Shown here: one piece after another, positions 11,401 to 22,126 of the stretch
Layout of the letters: every line of letters starts with the position of its first letter
Position numbering within the stretch: position 1 is the stretch's first letter
Assembly (NCBI GenBank): GCA_009801085.1
Contig: VNWV01000001.1
Span: 5,270,001 to 5,334,000 of the forward strand
From: Lasiodiplodia sp. COLG20
Taxonomy: Eukaryota > Ascomycota > Dothideomycetes > Botryosphaeriales > Botryosphaeriaceae
DNA length: 64,000 nucleotides
Reading direction: 5' to 3'
Made by a program: the position numbers and the translations under genes
Notes under the pieces: model-generated
The model's database searches: none
The model's input: only the letters and a program-made list of their open reading frames with translations
What the model was told of the DNA's origin: nothing

Positions 11401-12913
11401 AAGGCTATTGATGAGCTACAGTCAATCAAAAACCGTTGGTCAAAGCAAGAGTCGAAAGGAAAGGGGAGGGCTGAGAATACCCGAAAGATACTGGACATCT
11501 ACAGTTTGCTTTCAAGGATATTCGAAGATGAACCTAGTTACGAGAGAGCTAAGCTACGGTAAGTGGCCTCTTAATAGTCCTAACCATTTATCATGCGTTG
11601 ACAAGTATGGGTTAGACTTGCTGTAGAAAGCCAAGAGTTACTTTTCGTTCCATCAACAAACAGCTGGGCTCCGATCACCTTCTGCGTGTGGGCACCTGGT
11701 GGAAATGGGTTTCCGAAAGGGAAAATACCTATTCTGACGCCATATTCTTCTCTCAAAAAGTTCTTCACGTGTATCCTCGGCGTCCGAAAACCTGATGTCA
11801 GCACAAAGTTAGATGGTCTTCGAAGACTGCTCACCCAGAAGGCCTCAGTAGCAAGTCTCAAGAAATGTCTGGTGGATATATCTTCCGCGATAATTCTTCA
11901 TGAACATCTCGAGCCATTTCACGATTCTCCTATCATCCCGGTTAGGCTGCCTTGCGGACAAACTCGACTGGTGACCCCAAAGGACGATTTTCTTATCGTG
12001 GACCGGAGCGAATACAGAGAGCCGTTCAAAAATCTGCTCACCGTCCTAGACTTTTCCGTATGGGAGGTCCGGGCCTGCGAGACTCTATTGGTGTATCTCG
12101 GATTATCCGGTAGATTTCTTTCCAGAAGAGTGGAGAAGACCACTTTCGCAAAAGGTTTCCGAGAGGAAACACATTTGACTGCAGACCTAAGGATGAAGGC
12201 AGAAGCTATGTCACGGTATGTAAAGCAAAACATTGCTATATTCTCATTGGTTTGAGCTCACACTGACAAAAACAAAAAGCTGCGTGGCGCACTTTCAGGA
12301 TCTTGAAAGCGAGTGTGACATCTCAACCCTCTATCGGAGACTTTCGAACGTCACTGTTCAAAGAGCAGATCACATTTTCATGGAGATGAAATTGATGCAT
12401 CCCCATAAGAAAGCTCGAGCCGAAGCTTGGTGTCACATCGAGGTAGTCGACGGTTCCCTGCGCATATCGGTGCCTGTGGAAGAGCGTAGATTGGAGCTCT
12501 GTCTCCTTCAAAAGCTCCCAGAAGCTCTCTTGGATTTTGTTGAGGTTCAAGATCCTTGCGCGCAGGCTTTGCTTTCCCATATTCTGAGCAGCAGCAGTCT
12601 TGGAGTGGTTGAGGATGTTCTCGCGAATGCTGGAATTCGCCAACTGGATGTGGATTCACCTCGATCTGCCGGCTCCGAACTCGAGGAGCTTTGCTCAAGG
12701 GCCGACAGTGTCCTAAGTACCTCAGGAGAGACTTTTCGGGGCGATGAGAAGGCAGATCCGGGTGCTAAAGAGGTTAAAGCGGATAGCCGGGATACGACAG
12801 TTTCTTCTGATCCCGAAGACCAATATGGGGATGAGAAAAACGGGCATCAATTCTTGTTTAGGTTTCCATCGCCCATGGAAAGCATGGAAAAGTCTGCAGA
12901 AGTTGGTATATGA
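8457..12913 (+). CDS. NO VEIN-like GHKL-ATPase protein, apparently lacking the C-terminal domain
   Basis: Five exons (8457-8620, 8656-9484, 9550-11558, 11616-12215, 12280-12913) give about 1411 residues. The N-terminal part carries a histidine-kinase/Hsp90-type ATP-binding fold: ELIRNADENQYTQA with the Mg-binding Asn, DGFTEEDVEAIC, and a short lid ending in FGFKSIF. This matches large fungal proteins related to plant NO VEIN and to sacsin. Fungal relatives usually continue into a C-terminal DUF3883/endonuclease-like domain. Here the frame stops after an acidic tail and no continuing exon is visible before the convergent NmrA gene. The first intron would be only 35 nt, shorter than usual; the join was chosen because it restores PLITSRHIENVRLTKEDRF, so the first exon is provisional. 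The cellular role of the fungal family is not established. Confidence 0.78.
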
Positions 12914-13194
12914 GCGCGAAACTAGAGCTTAGAGGTCCCTTCTGAAGGAATTGTTGCTGATTTCATATCTTCCTCTTTCATGATGGCCGGCTGGATTGGA
13001 CACCTCTTCGCCAGATCATTACTCATATCAGCTAAATATTTCCACTCCATATCACCCTTTGTTATTGTAGAAGCCACAACGGCTTTTGAGCATTGAAGAA
13101 TCTGACATGTCTTAGGAGAACTCATTCAGTTCATTACGTCGTTCAAATGCAACCTTCTGTGTACAGTCTAACCCCATATTCTCATCCAGATTAC

Positions 13195-14262
13195 TTATGC
13201 GGCTTTGAATTTCTGTTCAAAGTATTTCTCAAACGTCGTAGGTTGGACATCGGGGAAGAGGTTGTTGTTGATTTGACCCCTCGGCCTCCTGAACCTTCCT
13301 TGTCCCTGCATGCCCTTCACTATAAACCAAAAGTCCAGAGGGAAACTGCTCTTCCCCAGCTCCTGAGGGGCTTTTTTTGGGTCGTCGACGACCTCGTGCA
13401 TTGTCTCGTCAGGATAGTAATCGATCTTGACCGTCTTGCCCGTTTTATTGCGCAGGGAGTCAGCGATCTCCAAGTGGGAGACGGTGGCGCTGACGAAGTT
13501 CAAGAATTGGTTGTCCGCCTTGGCCGGCTCGATGAGAGTGGCGGCGAGATAGTCGGCGAAGTCGTCCATGTTTGTGAAATCAGCTCGCGCTTCCGGATCT
13601 CCGATGAGGCGAAACGTGTAATCGGGGACGTCATGTTGGGTCCATGGGCACCATACAGGCTCGCGGTCCTGGTCGTAGAACTCGCCGCAGCCGATGATGG
13701 TGTAGGTCATCTTTCCGGATAGAACGGACGGGTGCCGGGTAACGAGCTCGTTCAACCTGACAGCAGGTGATCAGTAGGATCATTTTTGGTGATAATTGCT
13801 GCGCTTCCCACCTCTCTTTTTGATTCCAAACCTATAACGTATTAGTAAAATGCTCGTAGCTGATCGCAATTCTTGTCATACCGGGTGCAGATAACCCCAC
13901 AGGTCGCCTGGCTTGCGATATATGTGATGCATGCCATACTCGCTGGGGTAAAATCGCTTCACACCAGCATCTGCTGCGGCGTCTTGGATCAGAGGCTGTA
14001 CATCCAGCGCCCTGCCATTGAGCGCAGATACCACCGCATCAACTCCTCGGAGATCTTTTGCTAGTCTCTCCCGCGATAGGTCATCAAGATCAAATGACTT
14101 GATGACTGTCTTGTGATCATTTCCGGCGCAAGAAAGATCATCGTCAGGCTGAATGAAAGCCAATACGTTGAAATTATGTGTCGGGTGATGGCTCAATTTC
14201 TCCAGGATGCGTTCGCCAACTTGACCGTTTGCGCCAAATAATGCAATGGTCTCGAAGCGCAT
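13195..14262 (-). CDS. NmrA-like NAD(P)-binding protein (isoflavone-reductase-like)
   Basis: Three exons (14262-13882, 13831-13812, 13756-13195) give 320 residues. The N terminus starts directly with a Rossmann fold: a beta strand, then GANGQVGERIL (the GxxGxxG dinucleotide loop), then a variable region and YPSEYG, as in atypical short-chain reductases of the NmrA/isoflavone reductase group. The middle exon is only 20 nt and encodes VWNQKE plus part of an Arg. Skipping it breaks the frame, and including it gives the continuous YLHPVWNQKERLNEL. No signal peptide or membrane segment, so it is probably cytosolic. It could be a redox sensor or a small-molecule reductase; the substrate cannot be read from sequence. 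It is divergent from the 6PGDH-like gene, and its 3' end faces that of the NO VEIN-like gene 281 bp away. Confidence 0.88.
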
Positions 14263-15048
14263 GTTGAGAGAAGAGTATTAAAAAGTGTAGAGAGATATAG
14301 TATCAGACAACTTGGTATTCTCTGGTAGTAACCCAACTGCATATATGTGAACATTGAATAGTCTGGGCCGCGTAATATATGTGATGTCATAGGGGGAATC
14401 ATAATGAATGCGGTAGGAAATCATCTCTCGCCACCATCTCTTTTGTTTCGATTTGATGCTCGCTTGGCCTGGAAAGGCCAATCTTCTTGTTCGCGGAGAG
14501 ATATCGGTGCGATTTGCCCAGAATTTCCCCAACGATCAGACCACCCTCCGCACACCCTGAGCCGCAGCCACACATGGCGGGGGATCGACAAAATCAAACC
14601 AAAACACGCACTTACATCAATATGAACAGTTCCAAGAAGGGCAGGTTTACCGTTCGATTTTCAATCGTTACGCATCAGTGATGTTGTATATTCGCCACCT
14701 GCTTGCGCGTAACATTCCCAGCACCTCCAACGCAACGTCATCCAGCTCCCTCAGTAAATGCGTCAAACCCCGCGCCCGACTGGGATCATTGATGCCATGT
14801 CTACGTCAGCTTGCACGCGCATCGTGACTTTGTAAATGTACCCCAGATTTAAGCTCAGCGTAATGACGTAAAATGAATGTCACCACCTCGACACTGATCC
14901 GCGTCTCACTTCTAACGCTCCTGTCGCACACATCAAATCAGCCAAAACCTGCCAATTGTCTGGATCTTTCATCTGATCAGTGTTGAATCGCAATAATAAT
15001 CCGTAGCATCAAACAATTTCAAGCTCCGTCGCTCAAATCAACCACACG
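14263..15048. other. Divergent intergenic region, NmrA-like / 6PGDH-like
   Basis: This 786-bp region holds the promoters of both flanking genes. It is AT-rich near the NmrA start, with TATA-like stretches around 14290-14300 and 14340-14350. No other gene was recognised. Confidence 0.6.
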
Positions 15049-16649
15049 ATGATTCCAGATACCGAAGTGGGGAAGATCTCCCGAATCGGCATCGTCGGAG
15101 CCGGCAACATGGGCACTATGATGTCCTTCGGCTTCTGCGAAAACGGGCTGGACGTGTCTCTGTGGGACGTGTCAGGGCAGAATCTCGACCAAGCGCGCAA
15201 GATGGCCGAGAAGACCAAGTCGACGCTTAAGGGCAAAATCGACCACTTCAAAGACATCCACGAACTCGCCAAGAGCCTAGATACGCAGTCGCGCAAGATT
15301 TTCGTCTTCTCCATCACCCACGGCCGAGCCACGGACTCGGTTCTGGAGAAGATCAGAGACGACCTCAAGGAGGGCGACATCATCCTCGACGGCGGCAATG
15401 AGAACTACCGCGACACGGAGCGTCGCCAGAAAGAACTGGAGCAGAAAGGCGTGAAGTGGATCGGCATGGGAGTTAGTGGGGGTTATCAGTCGGCGAGACG
15501 CGGGTTGAGTATGTCTCTTAGCGGTGACAAAGCTACCATCGAATTTGTGCTGCCGCTGCTGGAGAAGCTCTCGGCAAAGTCGGGGAAGGGCGGCAGGCCT
15601 TGTGTGCAGTATATGGGTAAGCCTTTCTGCTAACGGTCTATGCGTATCTTGCTGACATCTAGTTAGGTCCACGGGGAGCTGGCCATTACATCAAAATGGT
15701 CCACAACGGCATTGAGAGTGCTATGCTGTCTGCTGTCTGTGAGGCTTGGAGCTTCCTGCACAAATCACTTGGGCTCCCTTATGATGAAATTGGGAAAGTA
15801 TTTGAGAAGTGGAACTCAAAGGGAGAGCTCAAGAACACGTATCTCATCCAAATTGGCTCTGAAATTTGTCAGCGTAGGAAAACTCCAGGAGGTGGCGTGA
15901 AGGGACAAGGAAAGGCCGAGGAGGGCTACGTTCTGGATGAAGTTCTCGACAAGGTTGTAGAAGATGACGACGACTCGGAGGGCACCCTCTACTGGAGTGT
16001 CATGGAGGCGGCAGACCGCCACGTCTCGGCACCAACCATCGCCGCGGGGCAGTTCTTCCGGGTGGCCAGTGGAAACCGCACCCAACGACTGAAGGTTGCC
16101 GAGAAGATGAGCATTCCCGAGCCCCAACAGGCCGGCTTTCAAGACAAGGACGCCTTAATTGAAATTCTCCGAAAGGCTATCTACGCCACGTTCCTCGCTT
16201 CCTTCTGCCAAGGTCTCGAACTCATTGCGCGTGCATCCAAGGATGAAGGCTGGGATGTCAACCTTGGCAAATGTGTCCAGATTTGGAAGGCCGGTAGCAT
16301 CATCCAAGAGGACTACATTGCCGACATGCTCGAGCCCATCTTGCTGAATGCACACGAGCCAATCATGAACATCAAACTCATCGACGAAGTCTCGTCAGAC
16401 TTGCAGAAAAACTACGAATCGCTCAAGGAGATTGTTCTCAAGGCTATGCAATGGGATAACTACGTCCCCGCTCTGAGTGCAACTCTGGAGTACCTGAAGT
16501 ACGTGGGCGGAGCAATGCTGGCGACACAATTCATGGAAGCTGAGATGGACTTCTTCGGCGTTCATTCCTTTGACAAACCGAACGTATGGGGGGAGGATCC
16601 CGGAAAGCCATCCAAGAGTACCCATCACTCCGAGCGGCTCCCGGCGTAA
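15049..16649 (+). CDS. 6-phosphogluconate dehydrogenase family paralog with altered substrate pocket
   Basis: Two exons (15049-15616, 15667-16649) give 516 residues. The N-terminal Rossmann fold shows GIVGAGNMGTMM instead of the usual GLAVMGQN. The catalytic core keeps GVSGG, KMVHNGIE (catalytic Lys and Asn) and the all-helical C-terminal domain ending in FFGVHSF. Several residues that bind the substrate phosphate in classical 6PGDH differ: the Tyr after HNGIE is Ser, the GKWT motif is LYWS, and the Arg before DYFGAH is Met, while the Arg of the FxR motif is kept. It is therefore a diverged paralog and may act on another hydroxy acid. There is also an acidic insertion (EDDDDSEG). The intron is 50 nt. 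No targeting signal. The family call is firm; the reaction is open. Confidence 0.88.
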
Positions 16650-19600
16650 GCCACATTGCAATTTCCAAGGAGTTGTTGAAAATGCAGCAAAATTGATAGT
16701 GAATTGCACTGGACCGAGACCGAGCACGCCGTGAGTGGAAAGGCCGCGATCCCCGCCACCCGCAGGGTACCACGACATCTACGCGGCGCTTCTGAATAAC
16801 TCTAGCGTAATGTGGGGGCTGGACCAGACTTCGGTAGCTGAGGCGTTATGGCCACGGTGTATTGTTCTCCAACCAAATCACAGATTTAACGTTTAACTCA
16901 AGGTCCACCATGTGATTAATCTATGAATTCACAGCCACGCTGCCTGGTCTGGACAAAATCTTCAAGTGGCTTATTTGCATTGGTGAGGCTGGAACAAGTG
17001 CGGACGAGGCCGCTAGCGCTTACCAATGTAATTGCACGGTTGTCAATTATGCTCAGCCTTGCGACACACAAATAAGGTTAAGTGGAGCGTGCAATCTTGG
17101 TCCCGCAAGTCCAACGATGGCATTTCGAACATTGCCTTTCGGCTCCAAGACTGAAGCATGCGTTTCTTAGTCTGCCACTATCGGAGAATTCGGTACGCGG
17201 ATATTTTCGCAGTAGAGGTAGGATTAAATGAGCGGCTCGGGGTTTTAATCGATGGTAGCAACTCATATGTAAGCATTTTGAGTCCGGCCAGCCCTCTATC
17301 GAGGGTCCGGGGAAACGTTTGACAATAGACTTTACACTTAGCATTGGGATCCGGGTTCTCTCGTCGGTAACGGTGACGACATGTGTGGTTAAAGGGTCCA
17401 ACAGCAAACGTGTTCTGTTAGTAAAGACTTTCGGACCCCCACCTCGGCCAACCCTCCAAATTAGGGAAAAGAGTAGGGCGGTCAACACAACGTTTGTACT
17501 GTTCTGAATACCATCGGCGTACCGAATTTGTCAAAAGTGCCTTCACTCACATGTTTTACTCTGATGAGAGTGGGTCTAGAAGGCTGCCTGTTAGCTAACT
17601 TGTCGTAGCCTGCTTGACGGTGTTATTATTCCTCTGCCCTAGATGTTCAAGCTGACTGCAGGTGAGAGTCATGCATGGTGATCCTAAATGAAAATGTGGC
17701 AGAAGGACTATATTGACAAAGGATGCGCGCGTGGAGCATAAGGCTGAGGTATTTAGTTTAACTGTTGCCTGATCAGTGTTTCATGCCAAGCACAAGGCTG
17801 AACAAAAGACTCCCGTCGCATGTGGGTGGAGGCTCAAGTTCCTATTGTAGCTGATCTAACGTTGAAATGGACCAATGGGGTGTTCGCAGCCAAGCACAAG
17901 CGGCGTGTCCGATCCCGACCACAGATCGAAGTGTCAGGACGTAATCTGCAGTTTCGATGCAGCCACGACAGCGTCCACAATATTGCAAACCTATGCAGAA
18001 ACAATTTGCAAAGCGACCATCCACCCCCCTCCACAAGCACCCAGACCTTGTAGCATTGTGAGCTTTGCCCTGCCAGGCTTACCTACCCAAGGCTCCCCCC
18101 TTGCTTCAGCTGCCCCGGCGAAATCTCTAGCCGGATTAATGCTCGGTAGGACCCTACCATCTACCTTTCCACAGCCTTGATGGATGTCCGGCAGCCTTGT
18201 GTAACCATTACCAACCTCCCACCTCTTTCCAAAAGCCAACACTGAACCGGCCAGACGCGACCATTTGCGAACAACGGCTAGCATCCCCCGCTCCACACTC
18301 CGTCACCTCGCCGACCAGCCGACGACGGCCGGCACATAACCTATCGCCAAGGCGCACCCTTAGCGACGCCGCAAGTTGCCATTTCCCATCATCACTACTC
18401 TTTCCCCCGCGTAGCTTGAACGAGACTAAAAGCGCCGCTACAAAAGGGAAATTCCGCCATAAATCATCCGCGCACGCGCACGCGCGCCCTCCGGAGCCAG
18501 TACCAAGGCGAAGCTTCAAAGACGGCGGCGGAGGCTGTGGCGGAAGGCGCCGTGTGGAATTGGGCACGCGTAGCGAAGCGAGCTCCTACCCTTACTCTAC
18601 TCTACCGTACCTACTCTATTCACATCGCTATCGCATCCTCTACATTCGCCATGCTACAGTCCAGGGTCCAACTTGCCAGGAGGAGGATTATGCCGAGACG
18701 AGCTCAAGCCGGGGGGAAAATGTGGATTTCCCCGCCAGACCCTTTCGGTCGTGTCTTTCTATCATGTCTTTCTGTTGGTCATCACCGATGCTGAAACGTC
18801 CGTTTGTTTTCCGTAGAATAACCCCTTCTAATGCGTCATCCGCATCATGCTGCCAAATCCAGCATGGTGTAACAGTGACATCTGGACGTTTACTTTCGCT
18901 CGTTCAAGCTGATGGGAAGAAAACCACCCGCTGAAAGACCCTTGTTCGTTCGCTGGCCTCAGGTCCGGCAAAGGGATGGAATACATCACGATTCTAGGCT
19001 AGCGTTGCTGAGGGACGGGGTCCAGGCCCAACGTGGGTGTGCGTCCAGCCTACCGGCTATGCCGGCGCTAACGGAAAGGCCGATCCTACCTGGGGGTCAT
19101 CGCTTTCGAGCTGCCTGAAGAATTGTGATTATGCGACCTGTGTGCATTATTCCGAAAGTTACGGCCGGGAGCCTAATTGAAGGAAGGCTGAGGTGGCGGC
19201 CTTGGTGTGTGTGGATGATAATTTGCGCCGCAACAAACCGACGTCCAGGCTCGGCTTCCGCGATCGTTAAGTGTTGTCTGCACGTGAGCTGTGTGAAGGG
19301 GATCGAACAATGGCACTATACGACAGCAAGAGGAGTGGGAGGTGTACTGCTAGTATTGATTCCTGTCTTTCGTCTCTGCCTCGATTACTCCTCAACCGTG
19401 TCTTCGGTTGATATTTCCCCTCTCCCGACTAGGTACATGCACCCATTGGAACCACAATGCTCCTGTTATCCCAACCTCTAGATTTTTTGAGGCGCCGGTT
19501 TGTCCTTCTCCCAAGACAGTAAAGAAACCCATGTAGAGGGCGCTGGATAGAACAAGACAGAGTTAAACATGGATATGCGTGCTGTCCACGCAGCCAAACA

Positions 19601-19949
19601 AAAACCTGTAATTAAGAGAACTGAAGGAAAACTTCGAATCCAGCTTAATATGTTACAGATCACCTTGAAACCCTACCAGGCCACCTCTAGCGACCAAAGA
19701 ATAATAGTATGCATGACCCGACTATGCAGCCTTGCGCCCCGTTAGAGTGTCTGACCGGTCAAGTGTCGACTTTGAGATGCTCGCGTCATACGGGGCAATG
19801 GCAGTCTCGACCCGTAACCTCGCCAGCGAACAGGCACTAAGGCGTGGTAGGGGAGTTCTGCCCGAGCGTGGACCCGATGATGGACTGCTTTGTCGTACTT
19901 GGCGGCTCAGTAATGCTTAACATATCTGTCGATCCAGGCTTCGCATCTT
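16650..19949. other. Intergenic, 3.3 kb, no recognised gene
   Basis: This is one of the two longest gene-free stretches. The part from about 18100 to 18650 is pyrimidine- and CpG-rich and resembles a fungal promoter/5' UTR. No convincing downstream frame follows: the 245-codon frame at 18197 has no ATG near its beginning. An unannotated non-coding transcript or a multi-exon orphan gene on the plus strand near 18650-19450 is possible but unsupported. The part next to 19950 holds the 3' UTR of wetA. Confidence 0.5.
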
Positions 19950-21863
19950 TTACACCACGTTACCCTTCGTAGCAAGCATCTCTTTCGTCTCAGGCAAGTA
20001 CAGCAGGCCCTCCCTCTCGAGAGCTGCCAAGTCTCCGCCTGCTTCGATGATGGCCCTCGCCGCCGCCTGACTCAGCCTTCTGCGCTTCTCCGCCGCCTCC
20101 TTCTCGCGTCGCGCCTTTGTCTTGCTCGACCCGGAAGGCGCCACACCAGTCAGGATCTTGCGGCTGTCGTCAGGCGTGTAGTTGACAAAGCCGACGGAAG
20201 CTGGACGAGGAGTCGACGACGGACCCGTCGATGAGTGCGAGCTGGACTTGCGCCGGTGGTGCGACCGAGGACGCGATGATGGGGGAGGACACGGCTGCGA
20301 CGAGTCCCGGCGCGAGCGGGCGATGAAAGCCTGCTGTGGCATCATTGAGGGAGGGTGGGGCGGCGATGAGGTGGGGCTGCGCGACGGAGGGGTGATTTGG
20401 TGATGCATATGGTGTTGCCGGTGTTGGACAGCTGGGTGAGGCGCGCCGGAAGGCTGGTGTTGGGCAAAGGTCGGGGTGGACGCCATGGGGGTCGACGTGT
20501 ACATCTGTGATGGGTACACGACCGGTGACGACGTAGGGAAAGAGGAAGATGCGTCGGGCGCATGTGCATCAAGCATGCTTGCCATCGATGATGGTTCGCA
20601 TTGAATCATCAGTCCGCCGGTAGCGAGGTCAGCAGAGGCTGAGCTGACGCCCAAGAAGTCATGTCGACCATTGTGATAGGTTGTGGGCTGAGAAGGCTGA
20701 GAGACGCTAGTGCTGCTCCACCAAGGCTGAGGCTCTCGATCTTGCGAATAGTCAGACGAGGCTGAAAAGCTGGCGAAGTCGAAGGCTGCCGTCGCACTTT
20801 GGTTCCACGAGGACGATGGAATGCGTGACGATTGAGGGGGTGTCTGCAATGCCTCGTTGAGATCCTGTGTGAGATATGGGTTGTTGGAGTGGTCGTTTGA
20901 AGCGTGGAAGGACGACCTTGTGCTGGTGGGATCTTGGGATGTCGGGGAGGCGACTGGCGTCATCTGTATTTGTGACCGGCTGGAGTTGTAGTTTGGGAAC
21001 GACAGTTGGCGCTCAATGTCGACGACCTCGCCAGAGGTGGCGTAGGGCAGGTTTGGGGAAAAGTCGTAACCATAGTGGGACTCTTCCTGGGACACCTTGG
21101 ACGAGGGTGGAGGAGAGAGCGGAGGGGCACCGACACGCTTGGCCCAGATCTCCTGGTATCCGGTCCGATATGGTGTTGAGCGCATCATCTTGGGCGAGAA
21201 GCTGCCCTTGGAAGCAGAACGTCTGATGACTGAAGGTGTTTGTCTCTTGCTGCCGCGAATGGGGAGGCTGTTGAACTTCCTAGGCTCGCAGGAAGAAACA
21301 ATTGGTCGTGGGGAGGAAGGAGCAGAGAAAACGAAGGGCTCGCTAGGTACTTGAGGGGAGCAGGTAGGCGGCGGAGCGTCCAAGCTGAAAAGCTCCGGGT
21401 GGGCAGCTACAGCCTTGCCACGGGACTCTGGTAAGATCGAACTTTGATCGTCTTCGGGCGCGGCCGGGGCTACTTTTGAGCCAATATAGCCCCAAGCCTG
21501 CTGCCAGGCTTCCTCTGGTTCGCTGTGCCTTGATGGGTCCCAATTCGGCATAGGCGAGGTTTTGGTCGCCGCGCTCCCATTCGAGGACGAGGAAATGTCA
21601 AAGAAGTTACCAAGGTCATCAGAGCTGGCGGCCTCGGCCGTATTGTCGCTGCTGAGATCCAGCAGTTCGGCGTCGACGTACTGATCAAAGAGCTGGTCGT
21701 ATGGAACAGGCCAGTTCGAATCTTTGTCCGCAGGCCGGATTGGGAGATCGTCGAATTGCTGTCGCAAAAGGGCAATGTCGCCTGGCGGACGGCAGGATCG
21801 GCCTTGCACGTGATGCAGAGGGACCGCACTGGAAGCCTGGCGGACCTGTGGAGAGGGAGCCAT
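19950..21863 (-). CDS. wetA: Developmental regulator WetA
   Basis: A single exon of 637 codons, rich in Ser, Pro and His. The diagnostic part is the C-terminal block from about residue 560: GFVNYTPDDSRKILTGVAPS, followed by SGSSKTKARREKE, a basic RRRLSQAAARAI helix, then GGDLAALEREGLL. This is the hallmark of WetA in Aspergillus and relatives. The N terminus also has the short PYDQLFDQYVD motif seen in the family. WetA is the last factor of the BrlA-AbaA-WetA cascade. It controls conidial wall maturation, trehalose accumulation and dormancy, and acts in the nucleus. The basic block is a likely DNA-contact and nuclear-localisation region. The middle is disordered. Two matches to the BrlA-type site lie just upstream, fitting developmental control. 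Confidence 0.93.
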   Translation of the reverse strand: MAPSPQVRQASSAVPLHHVQGRSCRPPGDIALLRQQFDDLPIRPADKDSNWPVPYDQLFDQYVDAELLDLSSDNTAEAASSDDLGNFFDISSSSNGSAATKTSPMPNWDPSRHSEPEEAWQQAWGYIGSKVAPAAPEDDQSSILPESRGKAVAAHPELFSLDAPPPTCSPQVPSEPFVFSAPSSPRPIVSSCEPRKFNSLPIRGSKRQTPSVIRRSASKGSFSPKMMRSTPYRTGYQEIWAKRVGAPPLSPPPSSKVSQEESHYGYDFSPNLPYATSGEVVDIERQLSFPNYNSSRSQIQMTPVASPTSQDPTSTRSSFHASNDHSNNPYLTQDLNEALQTPPQSSRIPSSSWNQSATAAFDFASFSASSDYSQDREPQPWWSSTSVSQPSQPTTYHNGRHDFLGVSSASADLATGGLMIQCEPSSMASMLDAHAPDASSSFPTSSPVVYPSQMYTSTPMASTPTFAQHQPSGAPHPAVQHRQHHMHHQITPPSRSPTSSPPHPPSMMPQQAFIARSRRDSSQPCPPPSSRPRSHHRRKSSSHSSTGPSSTPRPASVGFVNYTPDDSRKILTGVAPSGSSKTKARREKEAAEKRRRLSQAAARAIIEAGGDLAALEREGLLYLPETKEMLATKGNVV

Positions 21864-21901
21864 GGCGACGGGGCAGGATCAACCGGCGGGGCGAGAATCG
21901 A

Positions 21902-21929
21902 CGAGGGGGCGACAAGGAGCAACGAGGGA
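21902..21929 (+). promoter_or_regulatory. Two BrlA-response-like heptamers upstream of wetA
   Basis: CGAGGGG (21902-21908) and CGAGGGA (21923-21929) both fit the known Aspergillus BrlA consensus (C/A)(G/A)AGGG(G/A). They sit 39 and 60 bp before the wetA start, and a third match (AGAGGGA, 21852-21858) lies just inside the coding region. The area is purine-rich, so chance matches are possible. Confidence 0.4.
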
Positions 21930-22032
21930 GGGGTGTACCTTGCAGGGTACCTTGCAGGAGAACGTGCGGAGCAGTGCAAACATGCGAAGAGCTACTTTGG
22001 TGAAGTGCCAAACAGAATCAAACGCAAAGAAG

Positions 22033-22039
22033 ATATATA
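22033..22039 (-). promoter_or_regulatory. TATA-like box upstream of wetA
   Basis: The minus strand reads TATATAT about 170 bp before the wetA start codon. The position suits a core promoter with a 5' UTR of roughly 100-140 nt. Confidence 0.4.
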
Positions 22040-22077
22040 GAGCTGTCTTGCGGGCGCCAGCCCCCGAATTCTGGCAG

Positions 22078-22126
22078 ACATTCCTGAGGGTAGAGGCGCT
22101 GCGATAGGAACAGCCCTCAGGAATGT
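22078..22126. repeat. Perfect 13-bp inverted repeat in the wetA upstream region
   Basis: ACATTCCTGAGGG (22078-22090) and its exact complement CCCTCAGGAATGT (22114-22126) are separated by 23 nt. The repeat lies about 215-263 bp upstream of the wetA start and just upstream of the TATA-like box. It could be a binding site for a dimeric factor or form a hairpin. Confidence 0.8.

Noticed and set aside
12922..13125. 67-codon minus-strand frame between the NO VEIN-like and NmrA-like genes
   Set aside because: Short, no domain, no splice link to the NmrA gene whose stop is at 13195; kept only as a remote possibility of a gene fragment.
18197..18934. 245-codon plus-strand frame
   Set aside because: It begins without an ATG and the first Met is near the end; composition looks like translated promoter DNA.
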